IMG/VR virus record: IMGVR_UViG_3300032524_000088
Location: 1 to 36,846 of that record
Origin: a virus
DNA: 36,846 nt
Direction: 5' to 3' (one strand)
This document shows, in pieces, positions 17,944 through 26,379 of this stretch. The notes under the pieces are model-generated. The model made no database searches and was not told the origin of the DNA. It saw only the letters and a list, made by a program, of their open reading frames with translations. Position numbers and translations under genes: made by a program. Position 1 is the first letter of the stretch, and each line of letters begins with the position of its first letter.

Positions 17944-18633
17944 TCACGCGAGCACAGATGACGCGGCGATAACAAGTTCAGGCAGTTGGTCGCGCTTTAG
18001 GTTGTTCAAGAGGGGTTCGTATTTATCCTCTTTGACCCTGGTGAACTGCTCCGCGGCCTCGTCGGCAGCGTGGAGCCGCATCAGCGCAAGCCATGCGATG
18101 ACGTCGTGAAACCGTATTGGGCACTCGGGAATGTCCGCATCAGCGGCCAAGACTTGGGCGCCCTGGTAATACTGGCCCAAGATCGTGTGGACGACATCAG
18201 GCGCAGGGCCAACCGCAATTTCGTTCGCCGGCGTGATGGCGTACTCGGTTGGCCGCTGTGATGTCTGAGTGCCGCGCCCGTATTTGATGCGCCATGTCTC
18301 GAAGGAAATGACGCCCAGCGCATTTTCGTCGGACACGCCTGTCGCTGTCAGGTAGATGGTCATGGACTCTGGATCGTCGACCCAGCGAGAGTGGTTTGTA
18401 AGGTTGAACGATAACGCGGTGTATTTGAACGTGCCGACCGACAGCACATTCGAGAACTCTTTGCGCTGCCAGCGCCATTGGTCTTCGGAGTTTTGGATAT
18501 CGGTCCAAGCGTCGATAACCCAGTTGACGACCTTTTCGTTGCGCCCGGTCTGCCCGGTAACGCCGGACGGCACAGACGAGAACGTGCCGCTTTCGCGAGC
18601 CGTCTTCTGGACTATCTGAAGGAACGATGCCAA
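17944..18633 (-). CDS. Phage adaptor (head-tail connector) protein
   Basis: The product is 229 aa using a TTG start at 18633, preceded by AGAGGGG. The N-terminal pattern (FLQIVQKTARESG, then TGQTGRNEKVVNWVIDAW, then DIQNSEDQWRW) is that of podovirus adaptor proteins that sit below the portal. The C-terminus is helical (LALMRLHAADEAAEQF, then the DKYEPLL stretch). The order capsid, fibre, small proteins, adaptor, large tail protein supports this. The TTG start is the only candidate in the frame that fits; no ATG is available nearby. Confidence 0.75.
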   Translation of the reverse strand: MASFLQIVQKTARESGTFSSVPSGVTGQTGRNEKVVNWVIDAWTDIQNSEDQWRWQRKEFSNVLSVGTFKYTALSFNLTNHSRWVDDPESMTIYLTATGVSDENALGVISFETWRIKYGRGTQTSQRPTEYAITPANEIAVGPAPDVVHTILGQYYQGAQVLAADADIPECPIRFHDVIAWLALMRLHAADEAAEQFTRVKEDKYEPLLNNLKRDQLPELVIAASSVLA

Positions 18634-18642
18634 GGGACCCCT

Positions 18643-19281
18643 CTATGCCGCGGCGTGCCGGTCTGGGATTTCGATGCCTTCGCCAAACTGCGAGGCCCAT
18701 TCCTGGTCGTGCCACGGCTGCATTTCTTCGTGTGTTGGCAGGCGCACCACCTGGAACGGGTAGGACGCGACCTCTCGACCAATGATCTCGAAAGTTTCAT
18801 CGTCCTGCTCGTAGGCGGTCATAACCGCCGCCTTGAGGATCAGGTAGTACCGGTAGGGCACGTCGACCTCTTCGCCGCGCGGGACCAGCATCGCCACCCC
18901 GTTGCAACTGACAAAGATCGCGCGCTTGCCGCCAGGACCAGGGGTCTCGTTGATGATAAGGCGGACCTTGGGATCGTTTTTCGATGTGCCAGCGCCTAGG
19001 GCGCGGATCTTGCCCTGGACCTCGACAGGCTTAGTCTCGTCGTCCGAAATAGGCTTGCGCTCAACCTGAACATCGACCGGCCCGTCCTCGACGGCAGAGA
19101 ATAGGACGATGTAGTCGGGCTTCCAAGCCTGTCGGATGCCTGCACGGATTTTGCCGATGCCGGTCGCGTGGTGAAATGTAATCCCAAGATACTGATCGGA
19201 AAACATACGAAGCTGATCTTCGGTTGCATCATCGAACGATATTTGATTCGGGGTCTGTGTGGTGACGGGGTTCTCGGACAT
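18643..19281 (-). CDS. Phage structural-region hypothetical protein
   Basis: The product is 212 aa from ATG 19281, with AAAGGA upstream. A conserved-looking centre (VRLIINETPGPGGKRAIFVS, then CNGVAMLVPRGEEVDVPYRY, YYLILKAAV) and a late SYPFQVVRLPT match a podovirus family I recall next to adaptor and capsid genes. It is annotated only as structural or hypothetical. No signal peptide or catalytic motif was seen. A virion or assembly role is inferred from synteny. Confidence 0.65.
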   Translation of the reverse strand: MSENPVTTQTPNQISFDDATEDQLRMFSDQYLGITFHHATGIGKIRAGIRQAWKPDYIVLFSAVEDGPVDVQVERKPISDDETKPVEVQGKIRALGAGTSKNDPKVRLIINETPGPGGKRAIFVSCNGVAMLVPRGEEVDVPYRYYLILKAAVMTAYEQDDETFEIIGREVASYPFQVVRLPTHEEMQPWHDQEWASQFGEGIEIPDRHAAA

Positions 19282-19296
19282 TGCGGTCCTTTCTTT

Positions 19297-19800
19297 CTAA
19301 TGTTGGATTTCCAGGGTGACTGTGAAGACTTCGGCACTGGCTGGCTGATACGCACCCTGCGTTATCAGTATGCCGTAGAGAATGTCGCTTGATCCGGGGG
19401 ATTGGAACGGGATGCCGCCAACCGGCAGTAAGGTTGACGCAGCCGATTCGTAGTACACGCCGTCACCGAGAACGATGCCGGTAGCGTCGAACAGCATCAA
19501 GCCAACGAAGGCATCAACGTCGGCGATGACAATCGTTGCCGCCGCGTTGTCGACAGGCGCTGCCGCCGGTGCTTGCTGAAAAAGCCTGAGCGTGAAACCG
19601 TCCGCCGTGACCCCAGTCCCACTTTTCCACAGCCGCCCACTAATGACCTTGCCGGCGCGATGGGCCAGCGGCGTTGACGGGGCAAATTGAAGAGAGGCGC
19701 CCGCCGCGGTGCTGACGTGTTCGTTGGCCGCGTAGGTCGTCGTGTCGGCCGGTCGCGTTACCGTGGCCCGACGAATTGAGGTGCGAATTGTTTCCAGCAT
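19297..19800 (-). CDS. Beta-rich hypothetical structural protein
   Basis: The product is 167 aa from ATG 19800, with AGGATAGGG upstream. Composition is rich in Ala, Thr, Val and Gly with alternating hydrophobic strands (for example TIVIADVDAFVGLMLFDATG), as in small beta-sandwich head or fibre proteins. It lies between the S74 fibre and the neck genes. No family recognised; a virion component is likely by position. Confidence 0.6.
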   Translation of the reverse strand: MLETIRTSIRRATVTRPADTTTYAANEHVSTAAGASLQFAPSTPLAHRAGKVISGRLWKSGTGVTADGFTLRLFQQAPAAAPVDNAAATIVIADVDAFVGLMLFDATGIVLGDGVYYESAASTLLPVGGIPFQSPGSSDILYGILITQGAYQPASAEVFTVTLEIQH

Positions 19801-19857
19801 AACCCTATCCTCGCTAGTGCATCGTAGCGTCTGCCGCCTTGCGTTTCCGCGGCTGAT

Positions 19858-19890
19858 TGGTGGACGGCCTCAAGATAGGGCCGCCCACCA
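19858..19890 (-). terminator. Intergenic hairpin downstream of the S74 fibre gene
   Basis: A 12-bp imperfect inverted repeat (TGGTGGACGGCC paired with GGCCGCCCACCA, one mismatch) with a short loop lies between the fibre stop and the next start. On the transcribed strand it is followed by AATCAG, not a U-run, so it is not a classical intrinsic terminator. It may be an attenuator, a processing site or a 3'-end stabiliser. Confidence 0.45.
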
Positions 19891-19904
19891 GATACAGCTA
19901 GGAC

Positions 19905-21143
19905 TTATTTTTTCTTGGCCAACTTGGCTTCCAGAGCGTCGACCTTGGCCGACAACTCTTTGACCGCGTTGATCAGCGGAAAGACGAATGCGCCGGGGGA
20001 GACCCGTTGCCGACCGTCTATGTCAACCTTCCAGCCGCCGAACGCTTTGGCGCCCATGGCATCCAACCCGGCCTTAACTTCTTGCGCGGATAGACCGAGA
20101 ATCGTCGTTTCGGTGTCGATAACGTGACTATCTTTGGGCCTATCCCACTCGTCCGGCCACTCGGACACTGGCTTACGGGTGTACTCGATGGGGTTCATCT
20201 GGCAAATAAACCCAAGTCCCAAACTGGACCCCCCGATCACATCCTTGCCTCGAACGTCCGAGACAACGGACCAAGAACCACTCCCACCGACTTTCCAGTC
20301 GATGTTGATGTTGTCACCGGTGGTCCCCACGACGAACGAGTCCGCGATCGACGTTACGTCGTGACCGATCGCAAACTCTCCAGCCGCTCCCGTTCCAGAG
20401 GCAGAGATATTGTTGCCGAGGAACACGTTGTCCTCGCCAGTCGTTACGACCAGTCCGGCATTGCGGCCTACCGCGGTGTTCAAGTCGCCCGTGGTTACAG
20501 CACTCAAAGCACCGGCACCGATCGCGGTGTTTTCGCCTGAACCGCCACCGTTGAACAGAGTGAGTGCCGCCGTGCCGACCGCCACGCAGTTGTCGTCCGT
20601 AGCGCCCGCCGCGGTCAGCATTGCGTCCGCGCCGATCGCCACGTTCGAGTTGCCCGTGATGTTCGCCGCCAGGGCATTGAAGCCAATGGCGACGGTGTCG
20701 ATGGCGGTCGTAGAAGCGAGCATCGCATTGGAACCCACTGCGACGTTGCCGCCGCTGGCAGACCCCGTCGCCACCTTGCCAGCACTGTCACCGATCCACA
20801 CATTGTCGTCGTCAGTGGTGCCAGCTTGCGTCAGTCCGGCTTCGTTGCCGACTGCGACGTTTCGGAGACCCGTGACGTTCGCCGCGAGTGCCTTCGCACC
20901 GACAGCGGTGTTATCGTCACCGGTGGTATTCACCAGCAAAGCATCGTCACCAATCGCTGTGTTGGCGGCGCCCGCTGTAACTGCCTCAAGGGCGTGCGGC
21001 CCCATGCTGACATTCGTATCAGTGGATGCACCGTGCTCACCCTTGATCAGGGCATCGAGTACGTCGTTGATCGCCTTGCGATCGCCGCGGCGGGCTGCGC
21101 TCGAAAGCTGCAACATCGTCGCGCGTGTTTTTACCGTTACCAT
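19905..21143 (-). CDS. Tail fibre with YadA-like head repeats and C-terminal S74 intramolecular chaperone
   Basis: The product is 412 aa from ATG 21143 (GGAGAT upstream). Residues about 45-265 are repeats of the NTAIGDDALLVNTTGDDNTA type, the left-handed beta-roll repeat of trimeric autotransporter heads. The end matches a peptidase S74 chaperone: SDVRGKD (Ser/Lys of the self-cleavage site, about residue 285), GLGFICQMNPIEYTRK, ILGLSAQEV, and a final trimeric coiled coil (NAVKELSAKVDALEAKLAKK). S74 domains fold the trimer and then cut themselves off. Its place between capsid and neck genes is unusual for a tail fibre, so a head-fibre role is possible. Confidence 0.82.
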   Translation of the reverse strand: MVTVKTRATMLQLSSAARRGDRKAINDVLDALIKGEHGASTDTNVSMGPHALEAVTAGAANTAIGDDALLVNTTGDDNTAVGAKALAANVTGLRNVAVGNEAGLTQAGTTDDDNVWIGDSAGKVATGSASGGNVAVGSNAMLASTTAIDTVAIGFNALAANITGNSNVAIGADAMLTAAGATDDNCVAVGTAALTLFNGGGSGENTAIGAGALSAVTTGDLNTAVGRNAGLVVTTGEDNVFLGNNISASGTGAAGEFAIGHDVTSIADSFVVGTTGDNINIDWKVGGSGSWSVVSDVRGKDVIGGSSLGLGFICQMNPIEYTRKPVSEWPDEWDRPKDSHVIDTETTILGLSAQEVKAGLDAMGAKAFGGWKVDIDGRQRVSPGAFVFPLINAVKELSAKVDALEAKLAKKK

Positions 21144-21219
21144 GTTATATCTCCATTTCCTTCGCTTCGGGAGAGGTTCAGCGGGCTCCGATTATGTCCC
21201 GCCTGCCACTTTTATTGGC

Positions 21220-21247
21220 GACCGCCGGGCGGTATTGCCCGACGGTC
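21220..21247 (-). terminator. Intergenic hairpin downstream of the 201-aa structural gene
   Basis: The segment GACCGCCGGGC, loop GGTATT, GCCCGACGGTC forms an 11-bp stem with one mismatch, between the stop at 21261 and the next start at 21143. On the minus strand it is followed by GCCAATAAAAG, with no U-run. It is a candidate attenuator or RNA-stability element. Confidence 0.45.
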
Positions 21248-21260
21248 ACAGTCTCAAATC

Positions 21261-21866
21261 CTACCAGAGTGTGGACTGCTGATTACCCAGCACTCGCGGC
21301 CCCTGGCTCTCGCCACCATCGCTCTTGAAGGCGAGATAGTGGATCAAGATGCCGTTCACGCTGATCGTTGAACCAACCGTGAAGCCCTTGGCGTAGGGCG
21401 GGCTGGTCGTCGCATCGCCTTTGTAGCCAAGGCAACCGGCATTGCCGGTAACGACTGCGATTTCGGTATCGATGTCGACGCCGTACTCGACGTCCACGAC
21501 GACAGCGGCAATATTCGTCTGAGTGCCGGAACCCGATTGGTTCACGTTCTCAGTTGTAATCGTGCCGCTAACATCTTCGTGGTCACAGATGAACCAACCA
21601 GCGGCATCGCCGCCAGCCCAAGTGCCGCTATCCAAGATGACTTCTCGGACTTTGGCAGTCGCACCGGAAGTGGCGCCGGTTAGCGTGTCACCGGCCTTGA
21701 CCTCGGCAATCCCGCCGGACGTGAAGACGATGACTTTGTCCAAAACGCAGTGGTACTGCCGGATCGTGCCGCTCTGTAGTGTGAGGATCACGGCGTCTGG
21801 GATGTAGCCCAATTCGACGTTGATCGCGGCTCCGGTCCCGTGAATGTAACCTGACCGAACTGTCAT
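21261..21866 (-). CDS. Capsid-associated structural protein with a GATxxAT module
   Basis: The product is 201 aa, immediately after the major capsid gene. Residues about 48-108 carry FTSGGIAEVKAGDTLTGAT, SGTWAGGDAAG and GTITTENV, a module also present twice in the 692-aa tail protein. The rest is beta-rich with a few Cys. The position fits a decoration or head-completion protein. No enzyme motif was seen. A 23-bp stretch within the module gene is identical at DNA level to the tail gene copy (21598-21620 and 17165-17187). Confidence 0.65.
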   Translation of the reverse strand: MTVRSGYIHGTGAAINVELGYIPDAVILTLQSGTIRQYHCVLDKVIVFTSGGIAEVKAGDTLTGATSGATAKVREVILDSGTWAGGDAAGWFICDHEDVSGTITTENVNQSGSGTQTNIAAVVVDVEYGVDIDTEIAVVTGNAGCLGYKGDATTSPPYAKGFTVGSTISVNGILIHYLAFKSDGGESQGPRVLGNQQSTLW

Positions 21867-21911
21867 AACGTGCCTGCTTTCTTATGTGGTGGATATCCAC
21901 CCATTACGATT

Positions 21912-21935
21912 GGGCGGCCCCGATTGAGACCGCCC
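21912..21935 (-). terminator. Intergenic hairpin downstream of the major capsid gene
   Basis: GGGCGG and CCGCCC flank a 12-nt loop just after the capsid stop. The stem is 6 bp and is followed on the minus strand by AATCGTAATG, so a U-tract is missing. Together with two similar hairpins downstream it may set relative mRNA levels of abundant virion proteins. Confidence 0.4.
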
Positions 21936-21950
21936 GTTATTCAGACCGGC

Positions 21951-22961
21951 CTAGAGGGCAGTCGCCGCGCACTCGAGGCGAGACATCCAGTTCTCGTTCA
22001 GGCGGACGCATGTGTAATACGTCTTCCATGAAACGTAGCCGCGTTGGCCGAGAGGGTCCGACTTGGTCGGCGTACCCGGATTGATCACCATCGGCGTGAT
22101 CGCCCGCTTGCCCTTGAGGGGCACCAGGCCATACGACTCTTTGCCGATGAAGATAACCAAGTAGACGTCCGCACTGGTGCCTGACGTCGAGACCATGGTC
22201 GTTCCTGAACCAGCCTTGGTGCCGCCGCCGTCGTCAACCGGGGAAAGTTCCGGGCTGAGGACGTAGCGAACATCTTCGCACGCACCGATTTCCTCGGGGC
22301 ACAGTGTCGCCCGTGAGCCATACTGCGCCGTCGGAATGAAGCCAGGAAGCGAACGGATGTCCGATTCCATGTCGGTGTGAGCAACTGCGACCCACGAAGC
22401 CTCGATCGCCTGCGTGGCGTAGTTCGGGCTCGGGGATAGCATCATGGTGATCTTGCGGGCCTTCTGCCCTTTAAGGCTTCGCGTAATCGCACGCTGCTTG
22501 CTCAGGGTGATTGGGGAGTTGACGCTGGCTCGCGCCGTGCCGTTCGTGTACGAAACGCCCGTACCTGCCTTGATCACGCCCCACGTCACCATTTCCACGG
22601 TGAGCGCGGCCTGTTCGCCGGCAAGCATCGATGCATCCCGCAATACGGGGTCTTCCGACAGATCCATCACGACGTCCGTGATTTCGATCGGACGACCGTA
22701 CTGCTGCATCGTTGCAGATACGTCTTCGTACTGCATCTTCTGAGCGGTCGGGGTCACGCCCTCTTGCAGCGGCACAGTTGCGGCCGAGAAGGGGATCGGG
22801 CGCCGGAACTTGACCGTATTGGCCTTGTTGCGCGGCATTTCCTTGGGGGTGCCAAATTTCTGCAAGACCAGAACCGGCTCGGCGTGCCGTAACATGACTG
22901 TGGCGGCCCAGGCAGCGGTACGCTGGCTGATTACGCCGTAGGTTGTGGTTCCATCCACCAT
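21951..22961 (-). CDS. Major capsid protein, N4-gp56 family
   Basis: The product is 336 aa from ATG 22961 with AAGGAA upstream. The N4-gp56-type pattern is visible: ERxx-like AEPVLVLQKFGTPKEMPRNK, then VKFRRPIPF, PLQEGVTPTAQKMQYEDVSA, QYGRPIEITDVVMDLSEDPV, and later LPGFIPTAQYG and a C-terminal VGVxx-like GYVSWKTYY. These are HK97-fold capsid proteins. The upstream scaffold and portal genes and the downstream structural gene complete a standard head module. The length fits the family (about 300-400 aa). Confidence 0.88.
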   Translation of the reverse strand: MVDGTTTYGVISQRTAAWAATVMLRHAEPVLVLQKFGTPKEMPRNKANTVKFRRPIPFSAATVPLQEGVTPTAQKMQYEDVSATMQQYGRPIEITDVVMDLSEDPVLRDASMLAGEQAALTVEMVTWGVIKAGTGVSYTNGTARASVNSPITLSKQRAITRSLKGQKARKITMMLSPSPNYATQAIEASWVAVAHTDMESDIRSLPGFIPTAQYGSRATLCPEEIGACEDVRYVLSPELSPVDDGGGTKAGSGTTMVSTSGTSADVYLVIFIGKESYGLVPLKGKRAITPMVINPGTPTKSDPLGQRGYVSWKTYYTCVRLNENWMSRLECAATAL

Positions 22962-22992
22962 GACGAACGTTCCTTATCGTCTGGCGATCGCT

Positions 22993-24015
22993 CTATCCAG
23001 TTGCCGCGTAGTGTTCAAATGCTGCGTCGAATTCGTCAGGTGCTCCTGACTGGGCGCCCGGTCCTGTGGACGGGACGGATGTATTGGCAGCGATGCGGCG
23101 CTTTTGAGCGCGATCGTGTTTACTGGGAGCGGCGGCTGGTGCCACCGCGTGAATCGGCTGCGCTGCCCTAGGCTCGGAAGCCGCAGGCGTAACCGGTACG
23201 GGCACTGGCGTTCCGGGCGGCTTGAAGCCTTCTGACTGCTTATAAAGGGACACAACGTGTGCCGCTTCGTGGCCGTCAACAATCTTCTCCGCATTACGTC
23301 CCAGCATTTCCTGCACAAAGGCGGGCTGATTGCGCGCCCAAGTAACAAAAGCTGGATCGTCCGTCACGGCATCCCAATCGGAGTGCGCTGTATGGACAAT
23401 ATCGACCTGCGCTAAAGAGACCTCTGCGCGGCGTTCATTACTGAACGTGCCCAGTTCGCGCTTGAGCGCAGCATTCTCGGTTGACACTGCCGAAACGATT
23501 TCGCGTAACGGACCGGCCAACTCGGGTAGTTCTTTCTCAACGGTCTTCCACGCATCGCCTTCAAGTATCTGTGCGATGGCGCCTTCTTGCGGTGCGGCAT
23601 CAGCGGCACCTGACTTCGGGGCAACTCTGCCCTCCAACTCAGCGATCCTTGCGCGGTCATGGACGGCGCGTCCCTGGTCGGACTTCCAACGGTGAGCGTC
23701 GGCATTGGCGGCCTGGAAGGCGGCCCTTTGGGCGTCACTCGCTTCTGCCCAAATATCAACGCTCGGTTCGGGAGTTTCTTTTGCTGCTACGGCGGCCTCT
23801 ACGGCGCCTGTCGCTGCGGGGGTATCTGTGGCCGCTATTGCGGCGGGTGCCGGTTCCGGGTCTCCACCATTATCGGCGGGAGCGTCGGCTACGGCCATTT
23901 CGTCGAACGCACTATCAAAGTCGCCCGTGTCACCCTCGGGATTGTCCTGGGGGTCTAGCGGCTCGTCATCGGCGGGCACTTCTGCCGGCTCTTCTTCGAC
24001 AATCTTATCGACCAA
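22993..24015 (-). CDS. Capsid scaffolding protein
   Basis: The product is 340 aa, very acidic at the N-terminus (KIVEEEPAEVPADDEPLDPQ), Ala/Pro-rich in the middle, helical, with a basic helix near the C-terminus (SKHDRAQKRR) that in scaffolds binds the capsid shell. It lies between portal and capsid genes, the standard place. No protease motif is visible. The sequence itself is low in conservation, so the call rests on composition and synteny. Confidence 0.78.
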   Translation of the reverse strand: MVDKIVEEEPAEVPADDEPLDPQDNPEGDTGDFDSAFDEMAVADAPADNGGDPEPAPAAIAATDTPAATGAVEAAVAAKETPEPSVDIWAEASDAQRAAFQAANADAHRWKSDQGRAVHDRARIAELEGRVAPKSGAADAAPQEGAIAQILEGDAWKTVEKELPELAGPLREIVSAVSTENAALKRELGTFSNERRAEVSLAQVDIVHTAHSDWDAVTDDPAFVTWARNQPAFVQEMLGRNAEKIVDGHEAAHVVSLYKQSEGFKPPGTPVPVPVTPAASEPRAAQPIHAVAPAAAPSKHDRAQKRRIAANTSVPSTGPGAQSGAPDEFDAAFEHYAATG

Positions 24016-24016
24016 T

Positions 24017-24241
24017 TTAAGTTCCTACGCCGTAGTCGTGGACAATATCTAAGACCGCGTTTTCATCAGCCTCCGGCAGCAACAACAATTCGTTGAGAAC
24101 CGCAATACCCGTTCTGCTTGCCTCAGTCAACACAATGTCGGTGCCCGGCTTTTCTAAAATCGATCGGTGCTCGGCAAGTTTTGCCTGTGCCCACGCTTCG
24201 ATTTTGCGCCACTGTAAACTGTTGCGGTCGATGTCGCTCAT
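24017..24241 (-). CDS. Small hypothetical protein between portal and scaffold
   Basis: The product is 74 aa, starting at an ATGA overlap with the portal stop. It is charged and helical (NSLQWRKIEAWAQAKLAEHR), without membrane or zinc motifs. It is coupled to the head genes and may be a small assembly factor. The family is not recognised. Confidence 0.6.
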   Translation of the reverse strand: MSDIDRNSLQWRKIEAWAQAKLAEHRSILEKPGTDIVLTEASRTGIAVLNELLLLPEADENAVLDIVHDYGVGT

Positions 24242-26379
24242 ACCGACCCGCCGGTTTGCTGGTCAGGGTTGCGCTCTGCCATTGCAATCTCCGCGGCAAG
24301 TTTGCGCTCGCCGCTCTGATTCTGCTCGCGCCCGACCTGGATCTTCGCGGCGAGTTGTTCAGTCGTCATGTTCTTCTTCTCGGCTAGGCTGATCAACGCG
24401 GTCTCTTGATGAATCTGCGCCAGTTGGATTGCGTTCTCGCCTTTGATCTTCTCGATATTAAGCTGAGTTTCCAGCTTCATCATTTCTGGATCAGGCGGCG
24501 GCGGCTCGGCGGCCTTCTCTTTTTCCATCGCCGCAATTTCTTGGTCGGTGCTGTAGAGCTCCCCCGTTGGCAGCATGTGAGCCTGCAACAACTTGCGGAA
24601 CATATTGTCGGCTTTAATCCGAGGTCCGAATATGGGGTGGTCGCTGAAATTCGATACCATCGTCATCAGGTTCTGCGCCTGCAACTCTCGAACGAGCAGA
24701 ACGGAAGAGCCGCGCGCCGCGACTTCAAAGTCACCCTTGATCATGGCCTTTGAACTAAATGCCATGTTCCAGTCGTACTGGCGCCGGATGTTCGGGATGG
24801 TCATGTAGTCGTCGAACTGCTTGACGACGCGGCGGAACACCACGTTGACCGAATTCATCAAGATCGACATGCCCATGCCGGTGTTGCGCGCGCCGGCGCC
24901 CTGCTCTCCTTGGGCGATCATCGGCATGTTCGATTCGTCGTCGGCAAACTTCTGAGCCATTTCGATGATGTTGGCGAGTTCGCCCTGGGCGCTGTCGATC
25001 TTGAACGCCTCGAAAGCCTTCGTCGGGTAGGGCAGGTTCTTTGTTTGCAGCCAGATCTTGCGCGGCGACAACTGCCACTTGCCATCTGCTGGCGTCACCA
25101 AGTCTCGGTTGACCACGATTTGAGGCCCGACACTGAGGCCCGCATTGTCCATGGTCATGCGCCATGCGGCGTTCATCGCAGCTTGAGAGTCGCGCAACAG
25201 GAATGGGACGCCGAAGCCGAATGGGCTTGTGTCGTCCTGCTCGAACGCAAAGGCACTGTAGAGAGGGTCGCCGGTCTCAAGCAGGGGCGGGCCATATTTT
25301 ATGACTTGGCCCTGGCAGAACCAGACAACCGCGTCATGCTCGTCGAGCGGGTCGTATTCTTCCAGGTATTCTAGTTCGTCGTCCAGGTCGTCGCCTTCAC
25401 GATAGGCCATCGCGAGGATTCTCAACTCGACCGCGGTGAGCGGGCCGTGATACTCCCAGACTTGGTATTTTGCGCTTAGGTCGAAGGTCGGCCCGTCGGT
25501 GATGTCGCGCAGCTTCGGCAGGTAGTCCGGCACTGGGTCAACGGGTGAGCCACCTAAAATAGAGCGGATTATATCTGCGTTGAAGCCGGGGACCTTGGCC
25601 ATCTTCCGCAGCTTCTTGGCCGTGTTGGGGTGGCGCTGGAAATGAAACTCGGCCTCGTCCATGTCACGCGCCGACATATCAGGAAAGTAGTTCCAGGGAT
25701 CTACGCGCTCCCAGCCGGGTCGCGGGTCCTTAGAATTCACCATTTTCCAAACACGTTTTGGCGTGCCGCCCGAATCGGGGACTATCTCGCCATCGTCGTT
25801 TAGATCATTGGCCTCTTCGTATGAGCGCCGCATCCGGGTTTCGATCACCGGGCCTTTCATAATGCCCGTACCCATTTTGCAGGCATCATGGATAATTTGG
25901 CGGCACTTGATGTTGTAATTTGCTTGGCCGAGTTGATCGCGAATCTCAGCCCGCATCGCGTCCGCTCTGGCGCGCGCCAACTCGGATATCTGCTTCACCC
26001 TCGCCGCGTCATCGCTGCCGGCGGCAATCAAACTCGACGCGCCGAGAAGTTCAGGGACCGTCGTTGGTGCGATTCCCCAGTTGTCGTCGTCGGTCGGAAA
26101 CAGCATGTCGCTCAATCGCGATTCCCATGCGTGGGTTTTAGACCGGGTCTCATTGATGAAGAGGCGGGATTTCTGTTCAAGCCGTAGAGCGGCCTCTACT
26201 TCTGGATCATAACGACCGTGGTAGGCGCGCAGGTCCTGGGTCCAGCGGTCCTCGATCGTGATCTTCTTCGAGACCTGTTCGTCGGCAAGGTTGCCTAGGC
26301 GCTGCGCTATCTCATGCGAGCGGGTAATGGCGGCGGTGCGTTGTAGCGCACGTTCAGGGTCGGCGTCGTCTAACGACAT
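24238..26379 (-). CDS. Portal protein
   Basis: The product is 713 aa from ATG 26379, which follows the terminase stop directly. The N-terminus has TIEDRWTQDLRAYHGRYDP, then SRLFINETRSKTHAWESRLS and DMLFPTDDDNWGI, the typical start of large podovirus portals. The middle includes WRMTMDNAGLSVGPQIVVNR, and the C-terminus is a long helical Gln/Glu/Lys-rich barrel-like part. Portals form the dodecameric DNA channel and dock the terminase. Order terminase, portal, scaffold and capsid confirms it. Confidence 0.88.
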   Translation of the reverse strand: MSLDDADPERALQRTAAITRSHEIAQRLGNLADEQVSKKITIEDRWTQDLRAYHGRYDPEVEAALRLEQKSRLFINETRSKTHAWESRLSDMLFPTDDDNWGIAPTTVPELLGASSLIAAGSDDAARVKQISELARARADAMRAEIRDQLGQANYNIKCRQIIHDACKMGTGIMKGPVIETRMRRSYEEANDLNDDGEIVPDSGGTPKRVWKMVNSKDPRPGWERVDPWNYFPDMSARDMDEAEFHFQRHPNTAKKLRKMAKVPGFNADIIRSILGGSPVDPVPDYLPKLRDITDGPTFDLSAKYQVWEYHGPLTAVELRILAMAYREGDDLDDELEYLEEYDPLDEHDAVVWFCQGQVIKYGPPLLETGDPLYSAFAFEQDDTSPFGFGVPFLLRDSQAAMNAAWRMTMDNAGLSVGPQIVVNRDLVTPADGKWQLSPRKIWLQTKNLPYPTKAFEAFKIDSAQGELANIIEMAQKFADDESNMPMIAQGEQGAGARNTGMGMSILMNSVNVVFRRVVKQFDDYMTIPNIRRQYDWNMAFSSKAMIKGDFEVAARGSSVLLVRELQAQNLMTMVSNFSDHPIFGPRIKADNMFRKLLQAHMLPTGELYSTDQEIAAMEKEKAAEPPPPDPEMMKLETQLNIEKIKGENAIQLAQIHQETALISLAEKKNMTTEQLAAKIQVGREQNQSGERKLAAEIAMAERNPDQQTGGSV

